In this document: piece after piece, positions 35,408-47,640 of the stretch
Position numbering within the stretch: position 1 is the stretch's first letter
Layout of the letters: each line of letters opens with the position of its first letter
DNA from: Grammothele lineata
Taxonomy: Eukaryota > Basidiomycota > Agaricomycetes > Polyporales > Polyporaceae
NCBI GenBank assembly: GCA_002150815.3
Contig: NDFF03000381.1
Location: 310,001-374,000 of the forward strand
Direction of reading: 5' to 3'
DNA: 64,000 nt
The notes under the pieces: generated by a model
What the model was told of the DNA's origin: nothing
The model's database searches: none
The model's input: the letters and a program-made list of their open reading frames with translations, nothing else
Program-made: the position numbers and the translations under genes

Positions 35408-36655
35408 CTACATGACCAAACAATCGTCCTTCCCCTCACTCGACGCCAGAAACGCTTTCTCTTCCTCAGTTGGAGAGATTCCCTTCTTGGCGCGTTCTTG
35501 AATGGCCTTCCTCCGACTCTCCCTCTCAGCCTTAGCTCGTCTACAAATTAAAGTACAGTACCGGGAATGCGTCCAGGGAGATACCGCAAAGAAGAGACGT
35601 TATCGATACAGTGTCATGCGAAGCAGATATTACGCCATGCCGAAGAGAGGCGGCGGAACGAACGATAGAGTAGAAGTAGCAGGAGTTATAGTAGATTTCG
35701 GCGAGCAACGTTCCGGTGGATCATTGTCGTTGTCGTCAGTTTCGTTAGTAGCGGAGGCGGTCGAGGCAGAGGTTGCACCAGCAGGGGTGACAGTCGTAAC
35801 AAGGATGGTAGGACTGCAGCTCGGTGAGTGATCCACTGGCAACGGAGGAAGCACAGGTAACTTACCGGTCAGTGGCAGAGAACGGGTTGGAGCGCGAAGA
35901 AGACCCGGATGCCTTCGGCGCGGGCGGCCCTGTGGGCTTCGGCTGGACACGAGCAGGAACGGAGGAGGGTGCGTTCGCAGCTGCACGCTTGATGGCCGCC
36001 ATGGCGGCGGCAGACGCAGCGCTTGTCTGGCTGGACACGTTCGACGCCCATGCATTCACGGAAGGGGCGAGCCTAGACGAAGCCTGTGGGGGACCGGCGC
36101 ATGCGTGGTCCTTGGGGAAGCGGTGCGAGGGGCAGAACTGCTGTCTGCATGACTGGAGTGTGAAGTGCTCGTGAACTGGGACGTACGCGTAAGGCCACAA
36201 CGGCAATGTACTCACATCGCACCGGATAGGCGAGAAAAGAACCTTCCCACATTTTCCCCGTGCACAAGTGGGTGTAGATTTGCTCTTCGCCCTGCCCGTC
36301 ATGACGGAGCACTCCGTGTTGATGTGACGCTCCATACGGATGTTGGGGTCCTGGCCAGGCGGAATGGCAACAGGTGTGTTGCATAGAGGGCCTATCAGAG
36401 CTATGTCAGTTCCTTGTGCATACGTAGTCGAACATATAGCCGCATACATGATGGGGCAACACGATCAAGCTTCGCGGCGTCATACTTCTCGCATTTGTGC
36501 GCGGTGGGGAGGAAATGTTCGCCACAAAACGGCTGCGCGCAATGCTGGCACTTGAATGGGAGGAAGTCGATGAGAAGACATGTCGGCGAAGAGCATTGCT
36601 TTCCGATCTCGAGGAGTTGGGCGTCGCGTTCGACGGGGGTGGCAGAGCCGGACAT
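35408..36655 (-). CDS. Tandem AN1 zinc-finger protein with C-terminal CaaX box
   Basis: Two AN1 fingers: first CSSPTCLLIDFLPFKCQHC with QPFCGEHFLPTAHKC, second CARGKCGKVLFSPIRCD joined over an intron to SCRQQFCPSHRFPKDHAC. A linker rich in Ala/Ser/Pro (AAMAAIKRAAANAPSSVPAR) follows. The last exon (acceptor TTTGTAG) encodes MARAKAERESRRKAIQERAK, KKGISPTEEEKAF, and a tail ending DDCLVM and TAG. CLVM fits a CaaX prenylation signal. The plan (two AN1 fingers plus prenylated tail) is that of animal ZFAND2B/AIRAPL, which binds proteasomes and works at the ER membrane. A proteotoxic-stress role here is inference. The start at 36655 (MSGSATPVERD) is the first Met before the first finger. Confidence 0.86.
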
Positions 36656-37079
36656 GGCGAGGTGAGGATTTCGCGAAGTCTAGAGAAGTGGTGGACAGTA
36701 GCGAGATGTGTGAGCAGAGTGTGGTGGTGTGTGGTATGAATATTGAAGCCAAGCAAGGGATTTATAGAAAGAATGAACGGGGACGCGCGTCCACCGTCAG
36801 GGACGAGGACGACGCGCAAGCTGGTGTGTCAGGGCAAGACCCGCTGGAGGCTGAGCGCAAGCCACAGTCGGGAAGCTTCGCGCAAAGGCGATGTGCTGAG
36901 TCAGCAGATTTCATGAACGCCCATTTACAGAGACGCGCGCGCGCGAGGGCTTGCCGACCCCGGCGTCGAGTCTCGACCTGTGACTCGAATTCCGGGGAAC
37001 GTGCTGCACTGCTTGCGGGCCATAGCACATAAGTTGAACACGCGCAAACTGGCTGGTGACCGTCTCTGCATTGCCCACC
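36656..37079. promoter_or_regulatory. Divergent promoter region, AN1 protein / PGM-fold phosphatase
   Basis: 424 bp between divergent start codons. No TATA box stands out. Open frames on both strands here lack motifs. Confidence 0.4.
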
Positions 37080-38350
37080 ATGCAGCCTCAGTCCACCCCA
37101 ACGCTCATAGTCACTTTCGTGCGTACAGGATCACAAGCGCTCAGGCCTGGATGGCAGAAATGAAGTTGCATTGCTGAGACTGCGCATACATATACACAGA
37201 TTAGGCACGGCGAATCTACCGATAATTTGGTGAGGGTCAGCACTATAGGTGTATCAAGCAGACAGCTGACCATCAAGGCAGCGCGACGTCTGGGCAGGGT
37301 GGAAAGATGCTCCTCTCAGTAATCATGGTAGGTCGAAGTCAGAACTCGACCTGGATCACGCTCGCTGATACACACATGTTATAGGGATGAACGTGAGCGA
37401 GCCTCTCGGATATTTGAGGCGTCTCGTTACTTGATCCTTACTCTCCCAAAGCAAGCAAGAGCGCTTGGTGAATCGCTCTCCACTACGCGCTTCGCGGCCA
37501 TATACGCCTCCCCGCTCAAACGCGCCCTCTGGACTGGCCAAGCTGTGCGCGACGCCCAGCCCGACCCCAAACCACCGTTGACCGAGTCTCTGCTCCTCCG
37601 TGAGCAGTACTGGGGCGTGGCAGAAGGCCACCCATGGACCTGGGGCCAGAAGCCCAACCTCACGCTCGAAGAGCATTTCGCGCAAGGCATCTACCCCGTT
37701 CTCCACAAGCGAAACCAGAAATTCCCGGAGGGTGAGAGTGTGGACGACTTGTACGCGCGTGCAGTGCAAGCTATAGACGAGCTTGTCATGCCGCATGTGT
37801 GGAAGGCCGCGCGGGAGGGGAAGACGGCCGTCCATATCGCGTTGGCGAGCCACGGTTTGTGCATTAGCGAACTGATCCCAGCTTTGCTGGTCAAGGACGA
37901 GAGGGGCGTTCATCCTGGGGATCAATATCGCGGCCTTCGGAATACCGCTTGGACGAGGTTGGCTGTCGAGGTCGAGGTAAGTGTATCATTTGGGAGGTTT
38001 TCCGGTACTTGAGCTTAATCCAGGGAGCCAATGAGGGCAAGCCTCTAACATTTGACGAGAGTGCCCCTCCCAAACTGAAGGTGACGGTGACGGACGTAAA
38101 TCACCATGAACATCTAGAAAAAGTGGTAAGTAAAATGAGCATTTATAGCTCGCCATTTAATTACATGTTGGTATACACCCCTCAGGTCCGCCAGAAGGGC
38201 GGCGTCGGAAGTGCGGCCCATGATCCCAAGCAACAAGACATACGTGCTTTCTTCGGTGGAGGAAAGATTCCCGCTGCCGCGGTTGAGGGGCTCGAAGAGG
38301 GCCAGAGCCTTAGCAATGCTAAGGACGAAGTAGACGTAGACATTCAGTAG
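37080..38350 (+). CDS. Phosphoglycerate-mutase-fold (histidine) phosphatase
   Basis: Exon 1 reads MQPQSTPTLIVTF and joins at CACAG to IRHGESTDNL, giving the catalytic RHGE motif. Then RDVWAGWKDAPLSNHG, an 8-nt exon (37385-37392, GGATGAAC) completing HGMN, and QARALGESLSTTRF. The core continues AAIYASPLKRALWTGQAV, LLREQYWGVAEGHPW and the second catalytic His in ALASHGLCISELIPALL. The C-terminal part, after DQYRGLRNTAWTRLAVEVE, is a family extension with FDESAPPKLKVTVTDVNHHE and QQDIRAFFGGGK, ending DEVDVDIQ. It belongs to the branch-2-like histidine phosphatases of fungi; the exact substrate cannot be told. Six or more introns, all GT..AG. The QQDIRAFFG stretch resembles a PCNA-interacting (PIP) box, which I mention only as a pattern. 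Confidence 0.87.
37385..37392 (+). other. 8-nt micro-exon in the PGM-fold phosphatase gene
   Basis: TATAG precedes GGATGAAC, which is followed by a GTGAGC donor. Including it keeps the frame (CAT G|GG ATG AAC|CAA GCA) and restores the conserved NHGMNQA block. Skipping it would drop GMN and shift the frame. Confidence 0.75.
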
Positions 38351-38536
38351 GCACGAAACGTGCGCTGCATGCCAGTTTCCGAGTTGAACGCGAGCTCGTA
38401 TTAAATGACAAGTAGTGTCATGTGTATGGTACAGATGTATAGAACTAGAGGACTGCTCAGCGCATTGAGAGGCTTCAATGCATACCACTTACCGGTATCC
38501 TGTCCGCACCAACAGTGCGCGCCGCATCCTACAGCA

Positions 38537-38866
38537 TCATGGGGATCCATATGGGAGCAGCTTCTTCAGTCGTTGCGTCTGCGACGTGTTGGAGTAAACG
38601 GTTTTGCCCAGCGCATTTTTGCGTGCTGGACTCTTGTTGACATTCAAGTGCACATGCCCCGCTTGTGCCTATAAAGTACACGCATCTCAAATCGTGTTCG
38701 TTGTTCGAGAAGTGGCAGTAGAACGTACCCGCTTGAAAGCACCGGACGCAATGGACCTCCACCGCTTCTTCGCACCTGAATGTGACTTGAGCTTGGGGAA
38801 CTGGGCAGCAGCAGATGTCGAGAAGGAGCGAGTGAGTCCAAGAACGCGTGTCGTCAACGAAAACAT
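38537..38866 (-). CDS. Mitochondrial ribosomal protein bL35m
   Basis: A small two-exon gene. Exon 1 encodes a mitochondrial presequence (MFSLTTRVLGLTRSFSTSAA) followed by FPKLKSHSGAKKRWRSIASG and AFKR, the bL35 signature (KxKSHxGAxKR). After an intron with a GTACGT donor and TATAG acceptor, exon 2 reads AQAGHVHLNVNKSPARKNAL, GKTVYSNTSQTQRLKKLLPY and GSP before TGA. Total length about 90 residues, as expected for bL35 with a presequence. It starts 214 bp from the divergent UFD2 gene and likely shares a promoter with it. Confidence 0.88.
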
Positions 38867-39080
38867 GGCCGAAACCGAGAGATTGGGTGCGGCTAGTGGC
38901 AGAGAATGAGGGAAGCTGGGTGTTGGTGTCACGAGCGTCCGCCGCGAGACTCCGAGATGGAATGGGCGCGTCGCGGCACACGCACGAGTAGATTGGCGCC
39001 TATACGATTGAGCCACCTGCAGTCTCGACGGCAGCCTTACGCGGTCCAATTGCCTCTCCTCTCTCACCACTTCCATCGAC

Positions 39081-42000
39081 ATGGCCACTAACCCCCAGGA
39101 CGACGCAGACAGAGTATGGATGTCCCATGCGTCCCAATGCTTGAAAAATCGCTCACACGGACGTTGCAGATCCGTTTGAAGCGGCTCGCTAAGCTTCAGG
39201 GCTCCGCGTCCGTGTCCGCGTCCGCCTCGCCGAATTCAACCCCGGGTGCATCGACCTCAGCCTCCCCGGCGCCCACGCCTGCACCTGCGCCTGTGACATC
39301 GCTGGTGTCGAAACCTACACCCCCTCCAACTCCAGTGCAGAAAGCGGTTCCCACTGTTCAGAAACGACTCGCGGAACCGACTATAGCTGCGCCATCGCCC
39401 GTGCCGCTCAAGAAGAAGGCTCCGGCGGTGGCGACGCCTGTTCACCTTGATCTGCCACGCTGGGAAGATGTAACGGTGTCTAACGTATTTGGTGTGACGT
39501 TGAAGGTATGCTTCCCGTTGTTTGCTTCGTTGGACGGTCCCATAATGTCAAGAACGTAGAAAGAGGATGCGGAGAAGAGTGGATACGAGACTGTATGGCT
39601 CAAGAGCCTCGCGGTGGAACTACAGAGTGAAGGCGAGTACTTTCCTCTACTTGTATCTGCGGTTATTACAATGATCTGCTTCTAGACCATTCATTGCAGC
39701 TAGGCTCGGATGTGGCAGACCGTACCTTGATCGCTCGCCTGGAGCTAGATCCGCAAGGCATGTCGTGAGTAGCTGCACCCTCTAGCTTTCTGTACAGATT
39801 TCATTGAATACAACACAACTGGCGTCAGGGATGATCTTGAGTTTCTTCCAGTCCTTGCGTCTTTACCGGCGCAACAGACTGTGCTGGAGTATTTGATCGG
39901 ATGCTGGAAACGACTCAATACATGCAGAGCTAAACTCCTTAGGAAGGTTTGTCTCTCTGGTCATCTCTGGGTGAACTTCTTGTTGATGGCCCGGTGTCAG
40001 AATGTGGTTCCTCTCGAGCAGCAGCAAGCCCTGGATGTCTTGGACAAGCTCCGCCACCTGATCGTCAGCTACATAGGGCTCAATCTTCAAGATCCCGAGA
40101 CGTTCCCCCAGCCGAACATCCCAGGCAAGGAGTTTGGCGCCGCCGAGCTCGTGCCTTCCTTCATGTCGCTCTCTGCCCTCTCCGGTCCCTACCTCACCGC
40201 GGCGTCGTCTACAACGCTTCTGGACTCTGCCGATATCGAAACCTTCTTGCAGGACATGGTAAGACGGTTCGAGCCAGACAACGAAATTGATGGGGTTCTC
40301 GGCCCTGTCGTCGTCAAACTTTGCTCGCACGACTCGCTAAAAGTTGGCTTCGCGAGCGGCGATGGCTGGCGTGGCGTTATCAGCGGCCTGGAGGCGCTAG
40401 TCAGCGTCAAGGCCATCGCTGCCATGGTCACCAGGCTGCCTGAGTGGAACCCGGACGTGTCTGCGCCAGAGTTTGAACTAACGAGTCTGATGGGTCCGCT
40501 ACTCAGGCTAGGGGTCTTCCACGTTGAATGGGTAGGCGTCATATCAATTATCCTTGCAGAGACATACTGATTGGAATGTGCTATTCAGCCCTCTATCTCG
40601 AGCACCTATTTCTCCAACCACGAAACACGTCCACCTGGCGAGATCAGCTCCGCGACTGCCAGTCTTCGCGGCACGTTGAAGACGCTACAGGTGGGCATTC
40701 TTATGTTACGTCGCCAATCCTGCATTAGCTCATGAGTTCCAGGGATCTCTCTTCCAAGTCTTCAACACTCTCGTGCGATCTTCCGGGGACGCTAGAGAGG
40801 CTGTGCTGCAGTATTTCGCGCGGGCGGTCAATCTGAACAGGAAGCGTGCCGGCATGCAGGTGCGTCAATATATTACTTAGAAGAAACTGTGTGGCTCACT
40901 GCCGTTTATACCAATAGGTGGATATGGCAACAGTGTCGTCTGATTGCTTCATGATGAACTTGCAGACGGTGCTCCTCCAGTTCTGTGAGCCGTTCATGGA
41001 CGCGCAATACAGCAAGGTGTGTCTCACTGGCAAATCGGAAGTAAGCAACACTGTTATTAACCTAAACCATCGTAGATGGATCGGATCGACCCGGCTTACT
41101 ATGCGCACTCCTCTCGTATCGATCTTACCGACGAAACCCGCATCAGCGCGACCAACACTGAAGCTGATGAATGGTCGAAGGAGAACCAGGCAGGCCCTGG
41201 TACGCGCTCTGCCTTCTCCGGCTCCTGCGGATATCACTGATTGGCTCATCCAGCGCCGAACTTCATCTCGGACATTTTCTACCTCACGCTCGCTGCAAAC
41301 CATGTCGGCCAGATGAAGCTCACGAACAACGTCGAAGATCTGGCGAAACAATACGATGACATTCGACGGCACCTGGAAGTTCTACAGGAGGACCAATCCT
41401 GGCGAGGGGTGGGGTAGATTCTCAGGACTGCTCAGGGCGCTGTTGCTGACACTGGACCCTCAGACGCCATTCCAAGCTCGCACCGAAGCGGCCATCAATG
41501 CTGGAAAGGTCAGTCTTCATAGTCCATGCGCTCTTAATCTTTGACTGAAGCCAGTCCAGGCGGAGCAGGATAAGATTTATGCTGCACAACTCGCGTACGA
41601 GACGCAGCTGGCCGATCCAGAGCTCGTATTCCGGTCGATCAGCTTCGCGAATCTCGTCTCGACATGGCTAATCCGACAAGTTGATCCTCTGAGGAAGCAC
41701 CCCAATCCGACGATCGAGTATGCTGCCCTTGACATGGGTGTTCGGAACATCTACTCATCCGTGATTTCAGGCTACCGCTCCCTAAGGAGGTCCCGTGGTC
41801 ATTCCGCGTTCTACCTGAATACCTCATTGAGGACGTAATCGAGTACCAGATCTTCGTTATCAGGTGCGCCGCTCTCTCTCTATGCAGCACTTACAGGATG
41901 CTAAAGTGTCTCGTGCAGGCAAAGCCCGAAGAGTCTTGAGCTCTCGGGGAAGAACGAGATAATTATTTGGTGTCTTACTTTCCTCACATCGACATGGTAC

Positions 42001-43485
42001 ATCAAAAATCCGTTCTTGAAAGCCAAAATCGTCGAAGTGCTGTTTAGTGGGACGTGGAACTGGGGAGAGCACCGCAGCGTCCTCACGACATTACTCAACA
42101 CGCACCCCGTCGCTCTCAAACACCTGATGCCCGCTCTGATGCACTTCTACATCGGCATGTTGTCTCACGAAAATATTGCGCCCTTCACTAACCAACCTCT
42201 ATGATAGAGGTTGAGCAGACAGGTGCTAGCTCCCAATTCTACGACAAATTTAGTACGTGTGGGTGTTATCTGAGGATTATTTCATTCTGATCACTCCCTT
42301 GCAGACTCGCGGCGGAATATTGGGTACCTCTTCAAGGCGATTTGGAACAATCAGGCGCATCGAGACGCGTTAAAGGACCAAGCTGCGTGAGTTTGTGCAC
42401 TGATCATACCGCCATTGATGTATTGATGTATTTACCCCCTCTGCCCTCGTAGTCACAATCAAGACAGGTTCATCCGCTTCGTGAACCTCATGATCAATGA
42501 TGTCACCTACCTGCTGGACGAGTCGCTCACCGACCTCACCAGAATTCATGAGCTCCAGACCGAGATGCGCGATCGCGAGACGTTCGAGTCACGGTCACCT
42601 CAGTACCGCCGTGAGCGCGAGGGCACGCTCCGCCAGCTCGAGCGCCAAGCGGGAGGGTACATCCAGCTCGGGAACACCACCGTCGATCTCCTGAAGCTCT
42701 TCACGGGGGAGACGAAGGAGCCGTTTATGGCCCCCGAGATCGTCGACCGGCTTGCGGCAATGCTCGACTACAACCTTGAGGCGCTCGTTGGGCCCCGCTA
42801 CCAGCAACTAAACGTGAAGAACCCGGAGAAGTACAAGTTCAACCCGCGCAAGCTGTTAGGGGACCTCGTGGACGTGTACCTCAACCTGAGCGACCAAGGC
42901 GCGTTCGCGCGCGCAGTCGCCGGCGACGGCCGCAGCTACCGCAAGGAGCTCTTCGAGAAGGCGGCGAGTATTCTGGGCACCAGAGCGCTGAAGTCTGCGG
43001 ACGAGATCGAGAAGCTGCGGCTGTTCGTGCTCAAGGTGGAGGAGACAAAGGCGACGATCGAGGCCGAGGAGGATCTTGGGGATATCCCAGACGAGTTCCT
43101 GGGTACGTCTCCTCTTGCTTCGACTTTCTTGTCCACCAGATCTGACTAGAGCGTGGATAGACCCCTTGATGTACACGCTGATGCGTGATCCGGTTACGTT
43201 GCCTCAGTCGCGCGCGGTCGTAGACAGAGCAACCATCAAATCCCACCTCCTGTCCGACAACAAAGACCCTTTCAACCGCATGCCACTGACATTGGAGGAG
43301 GTCATTCCGAGTAAGTGTCATGTCGCTTCCTTCACCTTCTGAGCGCGTAAAAACTTACCGTCTGTCCTAAAGATGTCGAGTTGAAGGCACGTATAGACGC
43401 GTTCCTCGCAGAAAGAAGGAACAAGAACACGGCGCTCGACCGACCCGCCGAGGACGTTGTCCACATGGATGTAACACCGGAGTAG
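39081..43485 (+). CDS. UFD2: Ubiquitin conjugation factor E4 (UFD2), U-box E3/E4 ligase
   Basis: UFD2 extends ubiquitin chains on substrates handled with Cdc48. Exon 1 encodes [11 protein letters not shown]; exon 2 joins at GCAG with [12 protein letters not shown] and a Ser/Pro/Thr-rich linker up to [17 protein letters not shown]. The E4 core continues through [85 protein letters not shown]-type segments ([20 protein letters not shown]) and [20 protein letters not shown]. Then [20 protein letters not shown]. The C-terminal U-box reads IPDEFL joined to [42 protein letters not shown]. It ends VVHMDVTPE. At least fifteen short introns. The full U-box is present, so it should be active. Confidence 0.94.
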
Positions 43486-43679
43486 AAGATTTCGAATATG
43501 TAGCATATATTGTATCCCATGGAACACCGCTGTATTGTCAGAACGGACATCTGAACACCCCATACACGCATCACGTATCTTGAGCAATCCGCATCGTGTC
43601 ACGAGTACTTGAGTATTCGCATAAGTATGGAAGACATTCTCCGCCCCAACTATGTCGTACATGGTCCAGGACGTAAGAT

Positions 43680-46078
43680 CTAGAACACAGGTGCGTCCCT
43701 CAAGAACAGATGCTTCTCCTCTTTCTGGACCCATCGAGAGATGGCGTTGGCGGCACTCACGGCGGCACTCTTGGGCAAACGGGGTGAAAGCGCAAGATAC
43801 AATTCGAACGGCTGAGTAATCTAGAGGACAGTCTGTTAAAACGAGGTCCGTTCCATTTCCCGGGAAATGCACTCACCCATCCCATGACGCTCTCCTGACT
43901 TGTACGTAGGTACTGTAGCTTCAATGTTCGATCCTGGCCTGACTTCGCATGAATTGCATCATAGACGGTCTGGTATAGCGTGACAAGCCTATGAATGCCA
44001 ACGAGGGGGTCAGCGGATGATAAGGGGGGTAGAAATGCATGCGATACAGACCTCCGCTTTTCGTTTGGATCATCATACGGGTCTTCGAATGTAGGCATTG
44101 TGACTTGCACATGAGACCGTGACTTGTACATGAAGTGCCGTAGGCCGGGGATGCCGAGGCTCCCGACGGAATACTCGGTATCGCCGTTGGAAATCGCCTT
44201 AGCAAGCTTGCGGGATAATCCATTTTCTTCAAGCCTCTGAGTACCATCACAGTAAGCATAGCGAACCGACGTTTAAAATATAGAAAGCAACGCACCCGAG
44301 AGACAGTATCACACCAACCCCGGACAGCCTCGAAATCCGCACTTCCGCTTACGGCGACAAGAGCAACTTCCGGCGGACGGTCCGTAGCAATCCCTGAGGG
44401 CAGGCTCATGGAACTGCTCGGGCTTAAGGTATCCTCCGCTTGAGCCGACGATGAAGCTCCATCGGAACTCGCCTGCACACTCTCGGTGTCCGTGCTGGAC
44501 TTCTGTGTCGGGCTTACAACCTCCCCGCGGGGAAGAAACATCACGTATGCGTTGACAAACGCAGTCGAGTTGAACTTGGGGAGGCACACAGGTAACCAGG
44601 TGGCTGCGGCAGAGTTGTTAAGGATAGACGGTGAATGTATGGTGTTGATCAGGATGTGGAGGTCTGGGACCGCATTTGAGTGTAGCCCACTCGAAGGGGC
44701 GCTAGCAGTGCCGTACCTGAAGGATGAATGGAGTGCTTTCTTGGCCTCACTAGCGTGATCACCCGCCCCTGAGCAATAAGAATGACATAGAGTATTTCCT
44801 GGACCAGAATGAGCATGAATAAGACTATGAATTCTTCTGGGACAAACCTTGATCTTCGAGGTTGGCACGAGGACGTCAGCCACCGACTTCCTTAGAACGG
44901 GATCGAGCTTTAGACAGTGTAGCGAGGACGTGCTCATGGCTAGATCCCACTCCAGCCTGGACAACAAAGAGTACAGGAACGGCTCCGCACCTAGGATTAT
45001 GCTTTAATGTTGTCTCTGAAATGACCAACGAGAAACATACCGCCCAGTAATCGCCTAAGGTCGAAATTCCGACGCTGTTCGAACATTCGTCGAAGCTGCT
45101 CGGCAGAGACGACACTCAAGATCTGCAGGTGCAAGTATTCAAGGTGGAACCTAGCCTTGCTTCTCAGCTGTGAGTATATGTGCGACTCGGGAGAAGTAAC
45201 TTATACTGACGACAGATTCCGGCTCGCCCCATGAAGAAACGCAGACGTAATACAGGGGTGGCCGCAACAGAAACACTATACGCATGTCTCCAGACTTGAT
45301 GCATCGCAACTTATCACCGTCATCCAGGAAGATAGATATGAGGGCTTGAATGACGCCAAACATGGATGTAACGCTGTCCGAGTTTGCATCTCGGTCACTG
45401 CATGACGTCAGAACGCGACCAAATGCTCAAGCTGGAAAACAACTACCTAACAAAGACAGGCTTGCCGGCATCAGTGAGGACAAAGTACTGGCGAGGGATG
45501 TATCTCCCTGCTACTGGTAATGAGTTCATACCCCGCCGGGAGTGTGTCGCGTCTCGCACCTGGAGCATGAGAGATCTCCCGCATAGCCGACATTTCACTG
45601 TGTCGCCTTCTGAAGGCAGACACATCTGAGTGATCATCACAGTTGAGAGACAACTGAGGAGAGAGACAATGGCAAACGACGTACCTGCGAACGATTCCTT
45701 CTTGCTCAGCGTCCGCCTCAGCTGGTCACGGAGGTTCTTCTTGGATTCCTCATTTCCGGCACGAGATTCAACGATACCACTGGCGTTCCCTTGGTCTCCG
45801 TCTATGATATCCACATCTGCGTCGGGCTCTTGTACCAACATTCCTTCCGCTATAGAAGGGGAGCTGCTCGAGCCGCACTCGGGTCGGCTCGAAGGAGATC
45901 CAGGTGACGGAGAAGGCACCACCGAAGACCCGTGACTATAGATCCTCAAGGATGCGACTGAAGGAGAAGACCGCATAGTTGGAGGTGTGGCGAGCCGAGA
46001 GGGAGAACGACGGGGTAGCGGAGTGCCCGACCGTGAGGGCACGAGAGAGGAAGTGCGCGAACGAGGTGTAGCCGACAT
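43680..46078 (-). CDS. MON1: Vacuolar fusion protein MON1
   Basis: MON1 with CCZ1 forms the Rab7 exchange factor for late endosome and autophagosome fusion. The N-terminus is a long Ser/Pro-rich disordered region (TSSLVPSRSGTPLPRRSPSR) with acidic DADVDIIDGDQGNAS. The longin domain begins RQYFVLTDAGKPVFV and goes on with MGVIQALISIFLDDGDKLRC and YYVCVSSWGEPESVVRSHLE. Later blocks are DPVLRKSVADVLVPTSKIK, LHILINTIHSPSILNNSAAA, TWLPVCLPKFN, AYVMFLPRG, and HFMYKSRSHVQVTMPTFEDP. The last exon reads QPFELYLALSPRLPKSAAVS, ANAISRWVQKEEKHLFLRDA and PVF, followed by TAG. These are the typical MON1 C-terminal blocks. Its start is 200 bp from the divergent BTB gene. Confidence 0.92.
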
Positions 46079-46278
46079 TGAACGGTAGTTCGACGATTAT
46101 ATCATTCCCGGGATGAGATACTGGATACGACCAGGAACTAGTGTTAGAAAGCCGAGATGACCAGTAAGGGTGGGTATGTGGTGGACGATGGCGGAGGGTG
46201 AGGAAGGCCGTCTGGAGCCTGAGATCTGAGAGGTCGGATATCCCGGCGTTTATGTGCAACACACCTTGACTGCATATC

Positions 46279-47480
46279 TTGACTTACATCCACCGCCTGG
46301 GTCCCTGCACGTCTGCGTCCTCATCTGCCGAGCCCCTCGCACCCACTCTTATGCCCCAGGGTGTATCGATACCTGAAGAACAGCGCGGGGAACCCTGGTT
46401 CGATGACGGCAACATCATCGTCTTTGCTGACGACAACGAGTCGGGCCGCGACACTGTCGCCTTCAAGGTCCACCGCGGGATGCTCGCGCGACATTCCGAG
46501 ATATTCCAGTCCATGTTCGAGCTTCCGCAACCAATGACTGAGGCCGTCGAGATGGTCGATGGATGCCAGATTGTGCGCATGCATGATCATCCTACAGCGC
46601 TCAGCGGGCTCATCCGTGCACTCTACGACGGACTGTGAGTTTCCGGCCTCGCACGCGGTGCGTTGACCGCGCTATGCTCCTCGTTCGTCCGGCACTCATT
46701 TCAATTATCTGCGACGCTTTTGTGCTCCTTGTTCTCGCACATAGAGATATGCAACGGAGCGGTATTCAAGACTTCTTCTACGTCGCGGGCATCCTCCGTC
46801 TCTCCACCAAATACTTTATTTCGCGCTTTCGCCAACAGGCAATTCAGCACCTGTTCGCGACATGGCCATACACACTGCAGGGACACGATCGCTTCATCGA
46901 GCGCGCAATCGGGGCGCCGCTCCTCCACGACCTCACATACCCATACGTGCACCCCTTGCACGTCCTCAACCTTGCACGCGAGACCCATGTTGACATCATC
47001 GTTCCCGCTGCTGTCTATTTCCTCTCCCTGTATACCCTCGAAGAGATTCTACGCAACGATCACCCCAAGCTTCTTGTCGAGCACCCGTCTCGCCCATCCA
47101 ATCAACTTTCTCCTAATGACCTCCAGGCGTATACTCTCATGTATCAATACCGACTCAGGGCCACTCAAGAATTCATTCGGCACGGTTGTACCAAACGGCC
47201 TACTTCGGCGGCTTGTGTAGGCCAACAGGGGATTTGCGCCAAGGGCTTTGCCCACCTCGGTTCTCGGCTCGATAGATCGTGGGTATTACGGACAGGTCCT
47301 CTGCATTATATGGTTCAAGTGATCAACGAGGCCGCGGGAGATGGAAAGATATGCGGACCGTGTCGGGAAGCGTTCAAACGTGACACTATCGCGACGAGGA
47401 CAAGGATATGGACAGAGTTACCTGGAGTAATTGGCCTGCCGTCATGGGAAGAGATGGAGAAGATGAATATAGCGAGTTGA
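46279..47480 (+). CDS. BTB/POZ domain protein
   Basis: The two-exon gene encodes a basidiomycete-type BTB protein. Exon 1 gives GEPWFDDGNIIVFAD, then DTVAFKVHRGMLARHSEIFQ and SMFELPQPMTEAVE, the conserved VHRxxLxxxSxxF core of the BTB fold. An intron with a GTGAGT donor after YDGL ends at ACATAG. Exon 2 continues DMQRSGIQDFFYVAGILRLS, TKYFISRFRQQAIQHLF, a long helical part, and a Cys-containing end (ICGPCREAF) with WTELPGVIGLPSWEEMEKMN. This family is very large in mushrooms and often acts in transcriptional or ubiquitin-linked complexes; no specific role can be given. Start at 46279, or MPQGVS at 46351. Confidence 0.82.
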
Positions 47481-47640
47481 CCATTTGCATATATGTACAA
47501 GGACTGGGCTTCGTGCTGTTGTGATCTTTGGATTGGCAGTCATTTTCCAGGTGTAATACAGGGTTGTATCATAGCACGACCTTCTGAGAACGCCAAGCAC
47601 ATTTCTCCCGGAATCGCGACGTCAAGCTTCGTTGAGTGTC

